From positions 1-46,331 of the forward strand of contig JADFWT010000010.1 of NCBI GenBank assembly GCA_015233785.1: DNA of 46,331 nt, given 5' to 3'. Shown here in pieces: positions 17,524-26,751 of this stretch. Made by a program: the position numbers and the translations under genes. Source of the DNA: Magnetococcales bacterium (GTDB lineage Bacteria > Pseudomonadota > Magnetococcia > Magnetococcales > JADFWT01). Positions within the stretch are counted from its first letter, which is position 1, and the number at the start of each line of letters is the position of its first letter. Under the pieces are notes generated by a model. That model was not told where the DNA came from. It searched no databases and worked only from the letters and a program-made list of their open reading frames with translations.

Positions 17524-18435
17524 CTATCCGCCAGGGTGTTGTTTTGTGGAGGTGTGATCCTGGCTGTCTGGGCTGCCTACCTGTTGATCGGACTCTTTGA
17601 GCAGTGCATCGGCGAGATCATCGGCATCGCCAAACTGCTTTTCATGGGCCATCAGGGTTTCAGACATGGCGCGAGCTTTTCCCTTGGCCCCGTGTCCGAT
17701 GGTGCCGGGAAAGGCGTAGACCGTCACCTCGAAGCCCTCACGATCCACGGCTTGACGAACGGCAATACGCTTGGCCTGATAGTGATCCAGCATCATCTGG
17801 GCAAGATTGTGGGGAATCGTGCTCTGGCAGAGCAGATCCATCATGGTGATGCGTCCGTCGTGGGCCGCCACCAGATTAAGCATCTCCCGCTCCTGAGCGC
17901 CTCGCCACACCCGAAGCAGCTCATAGATCTTGCCAAGGGCCTGACCAAGTGCACCGAAACGGGGCTCTTGTCCAGGATAATCCACGCCCCGAGCTCCCTG
18001 TTTGGCCTCTGCGGAGAGCAGACCTGGGAAATCGTACACCTCGGCAAAATCATCCATATGTTTAACGTGGAGCCGTCGGGCTAGCTGTTGCTGTTCCAGA
18101 TAGCCGAGAACCTCCACTATCCGATCAAGATCACGGCCGGTGCGCTGTCCGGCTTCCAAAGCGGTGAGCCGTCCACCATTCAGGCGGGCCAGTCGTGCCA
18201 GCTCCGAAACCAGCGCCTGATCCACGCCTGCATAGACGCCGCTGAAATACTCCTGCTTCTTCTGTAAGCGTCTGCCGTACTGCACCGGTAGAAGCCCAAA
18301 TACCAACAGCATGACACCACCGGAGATCAGGTCACCCTCCAGCAGCCACTTGATGCCTAGGGCCCCGAATAGATAGCCGAAAAAGGCCATCACCTTGCCC
18401 AGCACGCTCTTAATAAAGTCGATGACGATCATGCC
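17524..18435 (-). CDS. Membrane-anchored protein of unknown function, possible winged-helix segment
   Basis: I do not recognise the family. The 303-residue product starts with hydrophobic segments, one near residues 10-30 and one near 35-52, then has a soluble region of about 240 residues. The part around residues 75-125 (Leu/Ala-rich helices, TALEAGQRTGRDLDRIVEVLGYLE) reads like a winged-helix unit, and a similar helical segment occurs around 180-235. The tail is polar and low in complexity. The ATG at 18435 follows GGGAG by 11 bases; another in-frame ATG at 18501 would add 22 residues with no ribosome site. It diverges from the GT-C gene at 18554 and precedes the BLUF gene. Confidence 0.7.
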   Translation of the reverse strand, partial: GMIVIDFIKSVLGKVMAFFGYLFGALGIKWLLEGDLISGGVMLLVFGLLPVQYGRRLQKKQEYFSGVYAGVDQALVSELARLARLNGGRLTALEAGQRTGRDLDRIVEVLGYLEQQQLARRLHVKHMDDFAEVYDFPGLLSAEAKQGARGVDYPGQEPRFGALGQALGKIYELLRVWRGAQEREMLNLVAAHDGRITMMDLLCQSTIPHNLAQMMLDHYQAKRIAVRQAVDREGFEVTVYAFPGTIGHGAKGKARAMSETLMAHEKQFGDADDLADALLKESDQQVGSPDSQDHTSTKQHPGG

Positions 18436-18553
18436 GTTCTGTGCTCCCGAGATTCGATTAGCAATGCATGACACTATAGATCGTGACATGCTAAACTGCA
18501 TGCATTATTAAGCGCCCGAACTAAAATCACCCTCACCTGCAGGAGAGAAGAAC

Positions 18554-21382
18554 GTGGCGGAGCAACAAAACAGCGGAATAGGCCATGGCCTGCCGAGCGC
18601 AGATGAGGGTCAGCGTCTCTCCATCTCTGTGGAGGGCATGACCAGCAAAAGGGCGTTGCCGGAGGTGGAAGGCGAAGCCATGGAACAGGATACATCCCAT
18701 GAGACGCCTGATCTTCCCGAGTTGACTCCAGATCCTCCCTTGGAGATGGATCAGGAGACGTCTCTGCCCGATGTAGATGAAGCTATCTCTACCCACGAAG
18801 AGGCGGCTGTTTCTACGCCCTTGGAGGCGGATGCCCCCCCATCCAACTTCGATGAGCCAAGCCCTGTCGGACCCACCTCTTCCGGGCCTGTCGCGGATCG
18901 TTCCTGGCGCATGCGGGTGATGCTTTTGGCCTTTACCGGGTTGATCGGCGTTGGGCTCTATGCGCTGCTGATGACGTTGCAAAACTTCTCCTATCCCATA
19001 TGGGCGGATCGTGATCTGTTGCGGGCGCTGGAGCTACCCATTCACTTTCAGACCACCGGCGCTGAGCTGGGCGGTCTTTATGGTGTTCGTACGCCGGGGG
19101 GTATCTACTACTATGTGCTCTATGGCATTCAGCAGCTCACCACCGATCCCACCCGAATCTATGCAGTGCAGCTCGGCTCCACCATCCTGGCATTGGGGAT
19201 GTTTTTCCTGCTGGTGCGGCGTTATGCCGGAGGCTTTGCCGCCACGGCTGCGGTAGCCTTTTATGTTGGTAGCTCTTCGGTAATGACGGTGGCTACCAAG
19301 TTCTGGAATGCCGGCTGGACCTCTTTCTTCTCCATTTTTACGCTCTATCTTCTAGCTACGATTCTGATTGAGAAGCGGGTACGGCGGCTGCCGCTGCTGT
19401 TTGCGGTAGTGGCCATTGGGGCGCAGTTTCATCTCTCCACCTTCTCCCAGCTATTGGGGTTTCTGGTGCTTTTAGCGCTGTTTCGGGTTCGCATTCCCGG
19501 TCGTAGCTGGGCGCTGGCCTTTTTGGTGGGGGCTTTGCTCTTTGCACCGTTTTTGGCTGAAAAAGGGCAGGGGATCGTTCAGCGGATCGGGGCCTCCTTC
19601 ACCGAGGGAAAAGCCGCTCCAGCCAAGCCGGCCACACTGCTTCCTGCACCAGAACGGTTGCCGACACTCTTTCCATCACCCACAGATGGCGAGGTGAATA
19701 GCGCCTCAACCATCCCCGAATCCTCTCCCTCCAACGTTGGGGAAACCGGTACGCCTCCAGCCCAATCAGTGGCCACCCCTCCGGCCGATGAGAGCATGGA
19801 GCAGAAGCTGGTTCGTCACCTGCGTACCTTCAGCGTACAAACTGTCCATGCGGCGTTCCTATTGAAGCTGGATAAGATAGGCCCCATCGGCGCCAATATG
19901 AATCTAGGGGCCATATTGCTTCTCTCCAGTTTTGGGTTGCTGGCGCTGTTTTTACTGCTCTCCACGCTGCACTGGGCGCTTCGCGGTCTGGTGCCTCCTT
20001 GGCGCAGAGCTATGGATGATGCGGCCCGTAATCGCGCCAAGCTGTTCTGGATTGGACTTATTCTGCTCTTGGGGTGTTTGGCGATCCTGTTTGCCTCCCG
20101 CATCACCATCTATCCTCGCCATCTGGCCCATATGATGCCCTATTTGGCCGTGGTGTTGGGGTTGGCGGCGGACGATATGCTGCGACTCAGTAGCCGCATG
20201 GCCCGACGTTCGCAACTGGTGGCTCTGTTGCCTCTGCTGCTGGTGTTGTTTGCCTTTGGCGTCCGACAACAGCACGAGTTCTCGCTTAAAGACACCAGCC
20301 CTTACAACTCCGGCAACCCCACCATTCGCAAAGCGGAGTTGATCACCGACCTTTTGCGTGAAAAGTTCGGCTATGATCACGCCGCATTGGAACAGCGGGT
20401 GGCGTTGCTGCAAAAGGGCTCCGATGGCAGTTGGCGTATCGCGCCCTCCAATCAGCAAAATAGCTGGTCCTACGTCTACCGCATTCGCCCGGTCGATAAG
20501 TTGGCAGCAGTTCCTTATGATGGTTGCGCTATGGTCTGGCTCCAATCACCGGACGAGAAGTTATTGCCAGACAGCACCCTCCGGCAGGTGATGCAGAGCG
20601 GTCTGCGCGCGCCTTATCCTGTGCAGGTGGATCGTGTGGAGAAGGCACCTGGTGTGGTGATGCTTGGTTATCGCCTTCCTGGCGGCAACTGTTTCCGCTC
20701 TTACAATAATCGCTACAATCTCAGTGAGGAGGAGCGGTGGCTTCGGCAGACTGGTACAGAGATGATCTCCGGGGAGATTCGCCATACAGCGCTGAAGGGG
20801 GGCGGTAAGCGCTTTATTGTCCGCCGGGACTCCACCAAACACGCTTATCTGAAAGGGCCGGATGGTGGTCCGATACCGCTCTTACTGGGGGTGGATCTTC
20901 AGCCTCAAGCCGGAGGGTTGCGGGCGGTGTTGCATGCCAATGAGCTGCGTGGATATAAGGGCACTACCTGGTTCAAACTGGAGCAGGGCTCCTGGCTCCG
21001 TCTGATCCCAGCGGATGGTGGGGAAGCGGTGATTATGCCTATACATGCTGGAAACCTGGGCCTGATGCATGTCATGACGCCGTGGGCGGGTGAGGTGAAT
21101 GGTTTGTCGCCGGGTCGCTGGCGTGTAGAGCTCTATGTGGGCAAGAGTCGCAACTTTGAGTCCCTGCGTTATCAACTTACCGATGGATTGGTGATTCCCG
21201 AGGGGATGGGGGGTCCTCAACAGGCATCCGAACCGACAAAACCCACGGTGCCGGAGACGCACCCGCAGATGGCTGCCCCCCCAGTCGTGGAGATGTCGGA
21301 TCCAGTGGGCGCTCCTCTGCTGGCGCGTGAAGAGGTGCACAAACCGGCCGTGGTCCAAGATCAAGATGGCTCTACGCCATGA
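18554..21382 (+). CDS. GT-C type membrane glycosyltransferase (PMT/ArnT-like)
   Basis: This 942-residue integral membrane protein resembles the dolichyl-phosphate-mannose/ArnT group, which moves sugar from a polyprenyl-phosphate donor on the periplasmic side. An acidic cytoplasmic N terminus of about 115 residues precedes helix 1 (about 117-138). The first periplasmic loop carries WADRDLLRA with candidate catalytic acids. Several helices follow, then a Pro-rich loop of about 80 residues (about 350-425), more helices to about 575, and a periplasmic C-terminal domain of some 360 residues. The GTG at 18554 has AGGAG 8 bases upstream. The stop overlaps the next gene (ATGA), beginning a four-gene translationally coupled operon. 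The acceptor is unknown. Confidence 0.82.
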   Translation: MAEQQNSGIGHGLPSADEGQRLSISVEGMTSKRALPEVEGEAMEQDTSHETPDLPELTPDPPLEMDQETSLPDVDEAISTHEEAAVSTPLEADAPPSNFDEPSPVGPTSSGPVADRSWRMRVMLLAFTGLIGVGLYALLMTLQNFSYPIWADRDLLRALELPIHFQTTGAELGGLYGVRTPGGIYYYVLYGIQQLTTDPTRIYAVQLGSTILALGMFFLLVRRYAGGFAATAAVAFYVGSSSVMTVATKFWNAGWTSFFSIFTLYLLATILIEKRVRRLPLLFAVVAIGAQFHLSTFSQLLGFLVLLALFRVRIPGRSWALAFLVGALLFAPFLAEKGQGIVQRIGASFTEGKAAPAKPATLLPAPERLPTLFPSPTDGEVNSASTIPESSPSNVGETGTPPAQSVATPPADESMEQKLVRHLRTFSVQTVHAAFLLKLDKIGPIGANMNLGAILLLSSFGLLALFLLLSTLHWALRGLVPPWRRAMDDAARNRAKLFWIGLILLLGCLAILFASRITIYPRHLAHMMPYLAVVLGLAADDMLRLSSRMARRSQLVALLPLLLVLFAFGVRQQHEFSLKDTSPYNSGNPTIRKAELITDLLREKFGYDHAALEQRVALLQKGSDGSWRIAPSNQQNSWSYVYRIRPVDKLAAVPYDGCAMVWLQSPDEKLLPDSTLRQVMQSGLRAPYPVQVDRVEKAPGVVMLGYRLPGGNCFRSYNNRYNLSEEERWLRQTGTEMISGEIRHTALKGGGKRFIVRRDSTKHAYLKGPDGGPIPLLLGVDLQPQAGGLRAVLHANELRGYKGTTWFKLEQGSWLRLIPADGGEAVIMPIHAGNLGLMHVMTPWAGEVNGLSPGRWRVELYVGKSRNFESLRYQLTDGLVIPEGMGGPQQASEPTKPTVPETHPQMAAPPVVEMSDPVGAPLLAREEVHKPAVVQDQDGSTP

Positions 21383-21981
21383 GCCAGGACTCCACCCGCG
21401 ACTATTTTGATGGTCAGGCGGACAGCTACCAGCAGGCCAGCGATGCCTGGCCCTGGTCGTGGCTACGGCTTCGAGAGGCGAGGGCGGTGGCGGCTCTGTT
21501 GGGGCGTGTGCAGGGCCATCGGTTGCTGGATCTGGGGTGCGGGGCCGGTTACTACACCCGCTATTTCCTGGCCCGGGGGGCGGTGCATGTGGTGGCGGTG
21601 GATCGTTCGGCCCCGATGACCGCCCATCTGCCCGCCCAGCGGGTGACACCGATAACCGCCGATGCTGGAGAAGTGCGTTTTGATCAACCTTTCAGCCGTA
21701 TGGTTTCTGCCGGGCTGATGGAGTTTGTCCCGGATCCGGAGCGGGTTCTGCGCAATGCTCGAAACGCCGCAGAGCAAGGCGGAATCATGGCGCTGTTGAC
21801 CCCGGAAGCGGGGCTACTTGGTTCACTGTATCGCCGTTTTCATCTGGGGCATGGTGTGGAGATTCGTCTGTTTGCATATGATGAACTGACCGCTATGGCC
21901 CAGCGCTGTGGCTGGCGGGTTGTGGATCATCGGCGGGTGTTTCCGTTTACCTTGGCGCTACGTCTGGAGGCGGGCTCATGA
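21379..21981 (+). CDS. Class I SAM-dependent methyltransferase (small)
   Basis: The 200-residue protein has motif I LLDLGCGAGYYTR (about 50-62), the acidic residue in VAVDRSAPM, and a motif II/III region with SAGLMEFVPDPE typical of the Ubie/COQ5-like group. It overlaps both neighbours by 4 bp, so it is co-translated with the GT-C and GT-B transferases and probably methylates the glycan or lipid carrier made by this operon, or an intermediate of it. The exact acceptor cannot be told from sequence. Confidence 0.85.
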   Translation: MSQDSTRDYFDGQADSYQQASDAWPWSWLRLREARAVAALLGRVQGHRLLDLGCGAGYYTRYFLARGAVHVVAVDRSAPMTAHLPAQRVTPITADAGEVRFDQPFSRMVSAGLMEFVPDPERVLRNARNAAEQGGIMALLTPEAGLLGSLYRRFHLGHGVEIRLFAYDELTAMAQRCGWRVVDHRRVFPFTLALRLEAGS

Positions 21982-23075
21982 CCCCACGCATTCTATTCTT
22001 GGTCAATGGCCTGGGGTTGGGTAATGCCACCCGCTGCGATGCGGTGATACAGGCTCTGCACCGCCATGGGGCAGAGATTCAGGTGGTCACCTCGGGCAAC
22101 GGCCTCTGGTATTTCCGCGATCATGCCATTGTCAAAACGGTTCATGAGAATGAGTCGTTCCACTACGCCGCCAGTGATGATGGACGGATCAGTATTGCCG
22201 GGACGTTGGGGGCCACTTTTGGCCATATCCAGGCGCTGCGGCGCAATGTCAAACGCATTGAGGTGATTCTGAAATCATGGAAACCTGATGTGGTGGTCAC
22301 CGATTCCGACTACACGTCACGCCCCATGAAGCGGCTGGGGATTCCCTTTGCCGCCATAAATAATGCCGATGTGGTGGTGCATCAATACGCCCGTTTTACG
22401 GATCGTCCCAAGTCTATCCGGGCGCAGTTTCATGCCGTGGAGCGGATGGATGCTCTCTATCACCGCCGGGTTCCCGATCGGGTATTAAGTCCCGCTTTGG
22501 ATACATCGATTCCAGAGGCAGCTGGTAATATTCGTCGCATTGGTCCCATCGTACGTCAGGCGATGCGAAAGGCTCCGGTGCCCAATGTCAGACCAAAGCG
22601 GGCGGTGATTATGCTGAGTGGCTCGGTGTTTGGCTCTCCGGTACGACTGACTCGGCACGATTACCCGGTGGATATCGATGTGGTAGGGCGCGAAGGGGAG
22701 AGTGCCAACCTCGATGGAGGTTCCGGTGGAGGGAGAGTGCGTTTCCACGGCAAGATTCACGATACCACCGAGTTGCTGAAGCGGGCCGATCTGGCGGTGA
22801 TCAACGGTGGCTTCTCAGCGGTGAGTGAGATGTTTTGCTTACGCAAGCCGGTGGTGGTGGTGCCGGTTCCAAATCATGCCGAGCAGTGGATTAACGCCCG
22901 CTCTATTGTGGAGATGGGAGTCGGCACCATGTGCGAAGAGCAGAATCTGGAGCGGGCACTGTTTAACGCTCTGGCGCACATTAATGATTACCTGGATGCT
23001 TACCGTCGTATTCCCGAGATTCCCGATGGGGCCGAACAGGCGGCTCAGGCGGTTTTAGAGCTGATTCCGGCATGA
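21978..23075 (+). CDS. GT-B glycosyltransferase, MurG/MJ1255-like
   Basis: The 365-residue product begins ILFLVNGLGLGNATR, the Gly-rich N-terminal loop of the MurG and MJ1255-type families; the usual His of GxGxGHxxR is Asn here. The C-terminal half has the nucleotide-sugar binding pattern (LLKRADLAVINGGFSAVSEM, then PVVVVPVPNHAEQ), in which the Gly-Gly and the Glu are the expected donor contacts. It is a cytoplasmic, membrane-associated enzyme that would add a sugar to a lipid-linked intermediate. It lies between the methyltransferase and GtrA with 4-bp overlaps on both sides. Donor and acceptor are unknown. Confidence 0.82.
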   Translation: MTPRILFLVNGLGLGNATRCDAVIQALHRHGAEIQVVTSGNGLWYFRDHAIVKTVHENESFHYAASDDGRISIAGTLGATFGHIQALRRNVKRIEVILKSWKPDVVVTDSDYTSRPMKRLGIPFAAINNADVVVHQYARFTDRPKSIRAQFHAVERMDALYHRRVPDRVLSPALDTSIPEAAGNIRRIGPIVRQAMRKAPVPNVRPKRAVIMLSGSVFGSPVRLTRHDYPVDIDVVGREGESANLDGGSGGGRVRFHGKIHDTTELLKRADLAVINGGFSAVSEMFCLRKPVVVVPVPNHAEQWINARSIVEMGVGTMCEEQNLERALFNALAHINDYLDAYRRIPEIPDGAEQAAQAVLELIPA

Positions 23076-23575
23076 GCGAACCTACCCCTGAAAGTCCAGA
23101 TCAGAACAGGCCAGAGAGCCCAACGCTCCCTTTAACCAAGCGAGCATCATTTGTGCAGGCGTTTCGTTATGTCAGCACCGCTGTCGGCTCCACGGCGTGT
23201 GACTGGATGTTTTTTGTTCTTTTGACCAAGCTGGGGATCGGCTACTTTATCGCCCAGATGATCTCTCGCATCTCCGGCGGGATATACTCCTTCTTTACCA
23301 ATAAATATTGGTCGTTCTCCTCCAAAGAGGGGCAACGTATCGGTATTGAAGGGCGACGTTTTCTACTGCTTTACGCCTTCAGTTATGGCCTTTCGTTACT
23401 TTTGATTACAGTAGGCGTGGAGCACTTTGGCCTCTCTGGGAAGTTGGCCAAACTGGCGGCGGACGGCTCCTGCTTTGTGATCAATTTTATCGTCATGCGT
23501 AGCTATGTCTATCATCCCCGCCGAGGTGTTACCGACCGTTTGCGCACCTTGGTAAAAAATGGTGACCATTCGTAA
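23072..23575 (+). CDS. GtrA-family membrane protein
   Basis: GtrA proteins are small four-helix membrane proteins thought to flip polyprenyl-phosphate-linked sugars or assist their transfer. This product (167 residues) has four hydrophobic segments after a polar N terminus, with the conserved start FRYVSTAVGSTACDW, the NKYWSF motif after helix 2, and a C-terminal SYVYHP. It is the last gene of the coupled GT operon, starting in an ATGA overlap. This supports a polyprenyl-phosphate-sugar route for the GT-C enzyme at the head of the operon. About 150 bases without clear signals follow before the sulfotransferase gene. Confidence 0.88.
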   Translation: MSEPTPESPDQNRPESPTLPLTKRASFVQAFRYVSTAVGSTACDWMFFVLLTKLGIGYFIAQMISRISGGIYSFFTNKYWSFSSKEGQRIGIEGRRFLLLYAFSYGLSLLLITVGVEHFGLSGKLAKLAADGSCFVINFIVMRSYVYHPRRGVTDRLRTLVKNGDHS

Positions 23576-23727
23576 CTTCTGCCTGCTTTCCATCTCCCTC
23601 TTCAGATACCTCGATAAAGTCTCCGCTCCAGAGGCCGTCATTTAGCCCGTCGTGGGGGCTGGCATGAACCCTGCAATTATTTCAGAAAGATCATTCAGAG
23701 ACTTCAAAGAAATCGAAAGCAGAAACT

Positions 23728-25059
23728 ATGAATATTGTAGAAGAGGGCGTCCATGTGGCGCGACAGTGTTTTGACTATGGTGCTGTCGATATGGATCTAC
23801 CCACCAGCTGTCGTCAGTTTCTGAGTCTGGATCCCTATCATGTGGAGGGGGCAATTCTGATGGCGGATTTGGCTTTGGAGACGGGGCCAGAAGCCTATCC
23901 TGAAGCCATCGAACATGTCAGTCGAGCCTTAACCCAGCATCGGGATGTTTGGCGCCTTTATGATCGATTGGGAGATCTGCTTCGATTCAGCGGCCGTCTT
24001 CCTGTGGCGCAATTTCATTATGATAAGGCGCTGGAGTTGGGGCCAACGAACCCGGAAACCATCTATAAAAGCGCTAGGTTAAGATTTTTACGCGGTATCC
24101 TGAATGAGGCGGAAGCGCTCCTGAAGCATAGCCTGACTCTGGATGTCCATCACGCACCCAGCCAGCTCTTGATCTCCCTGGTTCATCAAGCCCAGACAGC
24201 TACCGGCGATGCCTCATTCACTACGCTCAAAGAGCTGGAGGCAATGCAGGGTGCGCTACTTGGAGATAATGGCTGGCAAGGTAGTCCTTTTGTTGAGGGA
24301 ACAGAGCCGAACCAAGAGGCACCGCGTACATTTGCCTGTATGTCCCATCCAAAGTGCGGCACGCATCTACTGAACGATGTGATGCTCGGGCTCAGCGGCC
24401 TGGACTACTCCTGGACGCGGGATGACGACGTAGAGTGTGTGAATGAGCGCATGCCCGCGCTCACGGAGGAGAATCAATATGTAATCGGTCACTGGTGGGC
24501 CGGTAAGGGGTGGGTTTCCCGCATGCAGGAGGAGGGGAGTCGTGGGGTGATTCAGTACCGTGATCCTCGGGATCAGTTGGTCTCCTACTATTATTTCTGC
24601 CGGGATGTCACCGAGAACGATCCGCACAGCGAGATGCTGCGTTCCCTGCCAGAAGAGGAGGCCATTCGTTGTTTGATCAATGGGTTCAATGAGCAGGCGA
24701 TGGGCAATCCCACCGAGATGGGATTGTGGCTGGCCCACTGGATTCGGGCCGATGTGCCTACCTATTTGTCATCATTCGAGCGGATGATTCATGACAAGCC
24801 GCAGACGGTGGCCGAAATCGGTCGTTTTACCGGCTATCCTAAGAGTCGCGCTCAGTGTGACGTGATCACACGTGACACCGCTTTCAATCGACGCTCCAAG
24901 ACGGTAGAAGAGCATAATCTCTCGGAGAAGGGGTTTAAACGAAAGGGGAAATCAGGGGATTGGCGCAACCACTTTTCACTGCTTTCCAAGCGCCGCTTTA
25001 AGAAATCCCATGGCGAGTTGTTGATGCTGATGGGGTACGAAAAGGACTTGGCTTGGTAG
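23728..25059 (+). CDS. TPR-sulfotransferase fusion
   Basis: The N-terminal 150 residues are helical repeats of TPR type (for example DRLGDLLRFSGRLPVAQFHYDKALELGPTN). The C-terminal 240 residues form a PAPS-dependent sulfotransferase. The 5'-phosphosulphate loop PKCGTHLL lies at about 206-213, and the 3'-phosphate motif RDPRDQLVSYY at about 290. The enzyme would move sulphate from PAPS onto a hydroxyl or amine of a glycan, lipid or protein. The start is the ATG at 23728, with no strong ribosome site in view. It follows the glycan operon and is convergent with a sugar deacetylase gene, so sulphation of the same polymer is plausible. No PAPS synthesis gene is present here. Confidence 0.88.
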   Translation: MNIVEEGVHVARQCFDYGAVDMDLPTSCRQFLSLDPYHVEGAILMADLALETGPEAYPEAIEHVSRALTQHRDVWRLYDRLGDLLRFSGRLPVAQFHYDKALELGPTNPETIYKSARLRFLRGILNEAEALLKHSLTLDVHHAPSQLLISLVHQAQTATGDASFTTLKELEAMQGALLGDNGWQGSPFVEGTEPNQEAPRTFACMSHPKCGTHLLNDVMLGLSGLDYSWTRDDDVECVNERMPALTEENQYVIGHWWAGKGWVSRMQEEGSRGVIQYRDPRDQLVSYYYFCRDVTENDPHSEMLRSLPEEEAIRCLINGFNEQAMGNPTEMGLWLAHWIRADVPTYLSSFERMIHDKPQTVAEIGRFTGYPKSRAQCDVITRDTAFNRRSKTVEEHNLSEKGFKRKGKSGDWRNHFSLLSKRRFKKSHGELLMLMGYEKDLAW

Positions 25060-25078
25060 GTTACCGGTCTATTCAGGG

Positions 25079-25103
25079 GGGCCGTCAACGCACAAGACGG
25101 CCC
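25079..25103. terminator. GC-rich hairpin at the junction of convergent genes
   Basis: GGGCCGTC (25079-25086) pairs perfectly with GACGGCCC (25096-25103) around a 9-base loop. It lies 20 bases after the sulfotransferase stop and covers the end of the minus-strand deacetylase gene. It lacks a T run, so it may be a weak or Rho-assisted stop for both directions. Confidence 0.4.
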
Positions 25104-26038
25104 AACTTTACGCCGTAACGATTAAGGTCCGCTTCGAACCAGTCACCCGCAAGATACGCCAACTCCCGAAGCCGCCCTTCGGTGAGCGAATCCGCCTTGC
25201 GCAGAGCATCATCCACCTCCCCAGGGTGGCACATGATGACCATGCCGTCGTTGGCATAAGCCAGCGTACGGGCCATCACTTCGCCATAGGCCATCTTCTC
25301 ACTGAAATCATAGATGCCGCCAAAGCCCCGATTACAGGTGAGCCCCACCTCTTGTGCCAGTTTGGCCAACGTGCGTCCCGGCAGTCCAATGGCCAGACAG
25401 CGTCGCACATCCACACCACGTCGTAGCATGGTTTCCGGCGACATCCAGCAACTTCGAATCCATGGCATGGACGACTGGGGGTTCGCTCCAGATGTGGTGC
25501 GCGGCGTTCCATTGGTGGAGTTTCTTGTGCCATAGCGTTGCATCACCACACGAATCAGGACATCCCGGATGCCAGGAAGCTGCTGAATATGGTGGTGACC
25601 ATCGATAAAGTCGGGGTGTTCTCCCCAGACTGTTTCAAAGGCATCCAGTTGCCGATGGAGTTCTGCCTCAATTTCATCAAGCGGCAGACGCCCAAGCATC
25701 GCCCCTTTCAGAAGCTTTCCCAAAGTAGGAAAACATCCATCAGGAGCCAGTTTCGGCATGTTTCCAAGGGGTGTCTGGTCGGTAAGGGTCCAGTGGAGGC
25801 CGATATCGATGCGATCGGCAAAGGGCTCCAGTAGTGGCGCACTTTCCGACCAGAAAGGGGTGATGGTCATGGCCCCGGTTGCCGAGAGACGACCCCTCTC
25901 AAGCAGGGAGGCAATTCCACGACTGACAGCAGGTGACAGACCAAAATCATCGGCACAGAGCGTGACTCGAATCGGCCGCTCATTAGGGGCTGTGGAAGGC
26001 CCCTCCGTGGGTGCGATGTTTGGGGATACTATGGTCAA
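25085..26038 (-). CDS. ChbG/HpnK-family carbohydrate deacetylase
   Basis: This family (YdjC-like) removes acetyl groups from N-acetylated sugars through a metal site. Visible motifs are the N-terminal TLCADDFGLSPAV with the metal and base Asp pair, GLHWTLT, and FIDGHHHIQQLP, whose His residues bind metal. The C terminus has MVIMCHPGEVDD. The 317-residue length is usual. Translation appears to start at a TTG (26038) that overlaps the upstream methyltransferase stop, with GGAAGG 6 bases before it, so the two are coupled. HpnK members act in hopanoid clusters and ChbG in chitobiose use; no other gene of either pathway is nearby. A sugar-tailoring role in the local glycan is inferred. Confidence 0.87.
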   Translation of the reverse strand: MTIVSPNIAPTEGPSTAPNERPIRVTLCADDFGLSPAVSRGIASLLERGRLSATGAMTITPFWSESAPLLEPFADRIDIGLHWTLTDQTPLGNMPKLAPDGCFPTLGKLLKGAMLGRLPLDEIEAELHRQLDAFETVWGEHPDFIDGHHHIQQLPGIRDVLIRVVMQRYGTRNSTNGTPRTTSGANPQSSMPWIRSCWMSPETMLRRGVDVRRCLAIGLPGRTLAKLAQEVGLTCNRGFGGIYDFSEKMAYGEVMARTLAYANDGMVIMCHPGEVDDALRKADSLTEGRLRELAYLAGDWFEADLNRYGVKLGRLVR

Positions 26039-26751
26039 TCGTCACCTTCCTCTTGGCTCTTGGGAATATTGGTAAGAAAGATACCAAAGCTCATCCCACG
26101 GTCGCGGATGGGGCGCAGTGGGGTGGGGAGGTGGGGGGAGGCCAGTTCATTCATCTCATCGACGCTGAAGTAGCGCGGCTTGTAACCCTGGGTGCGGTGG
26201 CCATAGGCAAAGTGGACATAGATGCGGTGGGCCAACTGGGAGAGGGAGCGGCGTTTTTCGGAGATGGAGTGAAGATGCAGCGCCTTGGGCGCACGGCGAA
26301 ACAGTCCCTCAATCTGCTGGTGGGTCAGCCAGTCAAACAGCCCCAGAGAGAAGAGCTGGTCGGCCTCAAAAGGGGCACTTTCAGCGCTGAAGTCTCCGGC
26401 TTTGAATTGAATGCGATCACTCAGACCCTCCTTCTTGACCCGTGCATTAGCCCCTTCAACCGCTGCCGGGGCGATATCATAGCCGACGTAAGAGGCGGCA
26501 CCGGCCTGGATCAGGCTTTCGGCCAGTACGCCGGAGCCGCAACCCAGCTCTACCACGCGTTTGCCTTGAATATGGGGCAAGATCAGTTGTCCGGCCAGCG
26601 CCATGCGCCGTCTCAGGGAGCTGGAGGCGTGGCTGGCGATCTTCTCCAGAGTGGGGGATTCGTCCAGCTCCAGGCCATAGCGATCCCGCTCCCAGCCAAG
26701 AATCTTGTCGTTCCAGAATTGTCGCGGGTCTACCACCGGGTCTCTCCCCAT
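26035..26751 (-). CDS. Class I SAM-dependent methyltransferase
   Basis: The protein has motif I RVVELGCGSGVLAE (about 67-80), an acidic residue in VGYDIAPAAV and FKAGDFSAES further on. The ATG at 26751 (MGRDPVVDP) is preferred over 26877 because the upstream extension does not look like the family, although no clear ribosome site precedes 26751. It overlaps the deacetylase by 4 bp. The C-terminal region with YFSVDEMNELA is typical of small-molecule methyltransferases. The substrate is unknown; a sugar or lipid is plausible from context. Confidence 0.8.
   Translation of the reverse strand: MGRDPVVDPRQFWNDKILGWERDRYGLELDESPTLEKIASHASSSLRRRMALAGQLILPHIQGKRVVELGCGSGVLAESLIQAGAASYVGYDIAPAAVEGANARVKKEGLSDRIQFKAGDFSAESAPFEADQLFSLGLFDWLTHQQIEGLFRRAPKALHLHSISEKRRSLSQLAHRIYVHFAYGHRTQGYKPRYFSVDEMNELASPHLPTPLRPIRDRGMSFGIFLTNIPKSQEEGDD

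Noticed and set aside
20882-21649. Open frame of 255 codons on the minus strand
   Set aside because: Pro/His-rich shadow antisense to the GT-C and methyltransferase genes.
23576-23727. Hairpin AGCCC/GGGCT as a terminator after GtrA
   Set aside because: Only 5 bp of stem and no T run; too weak to call.
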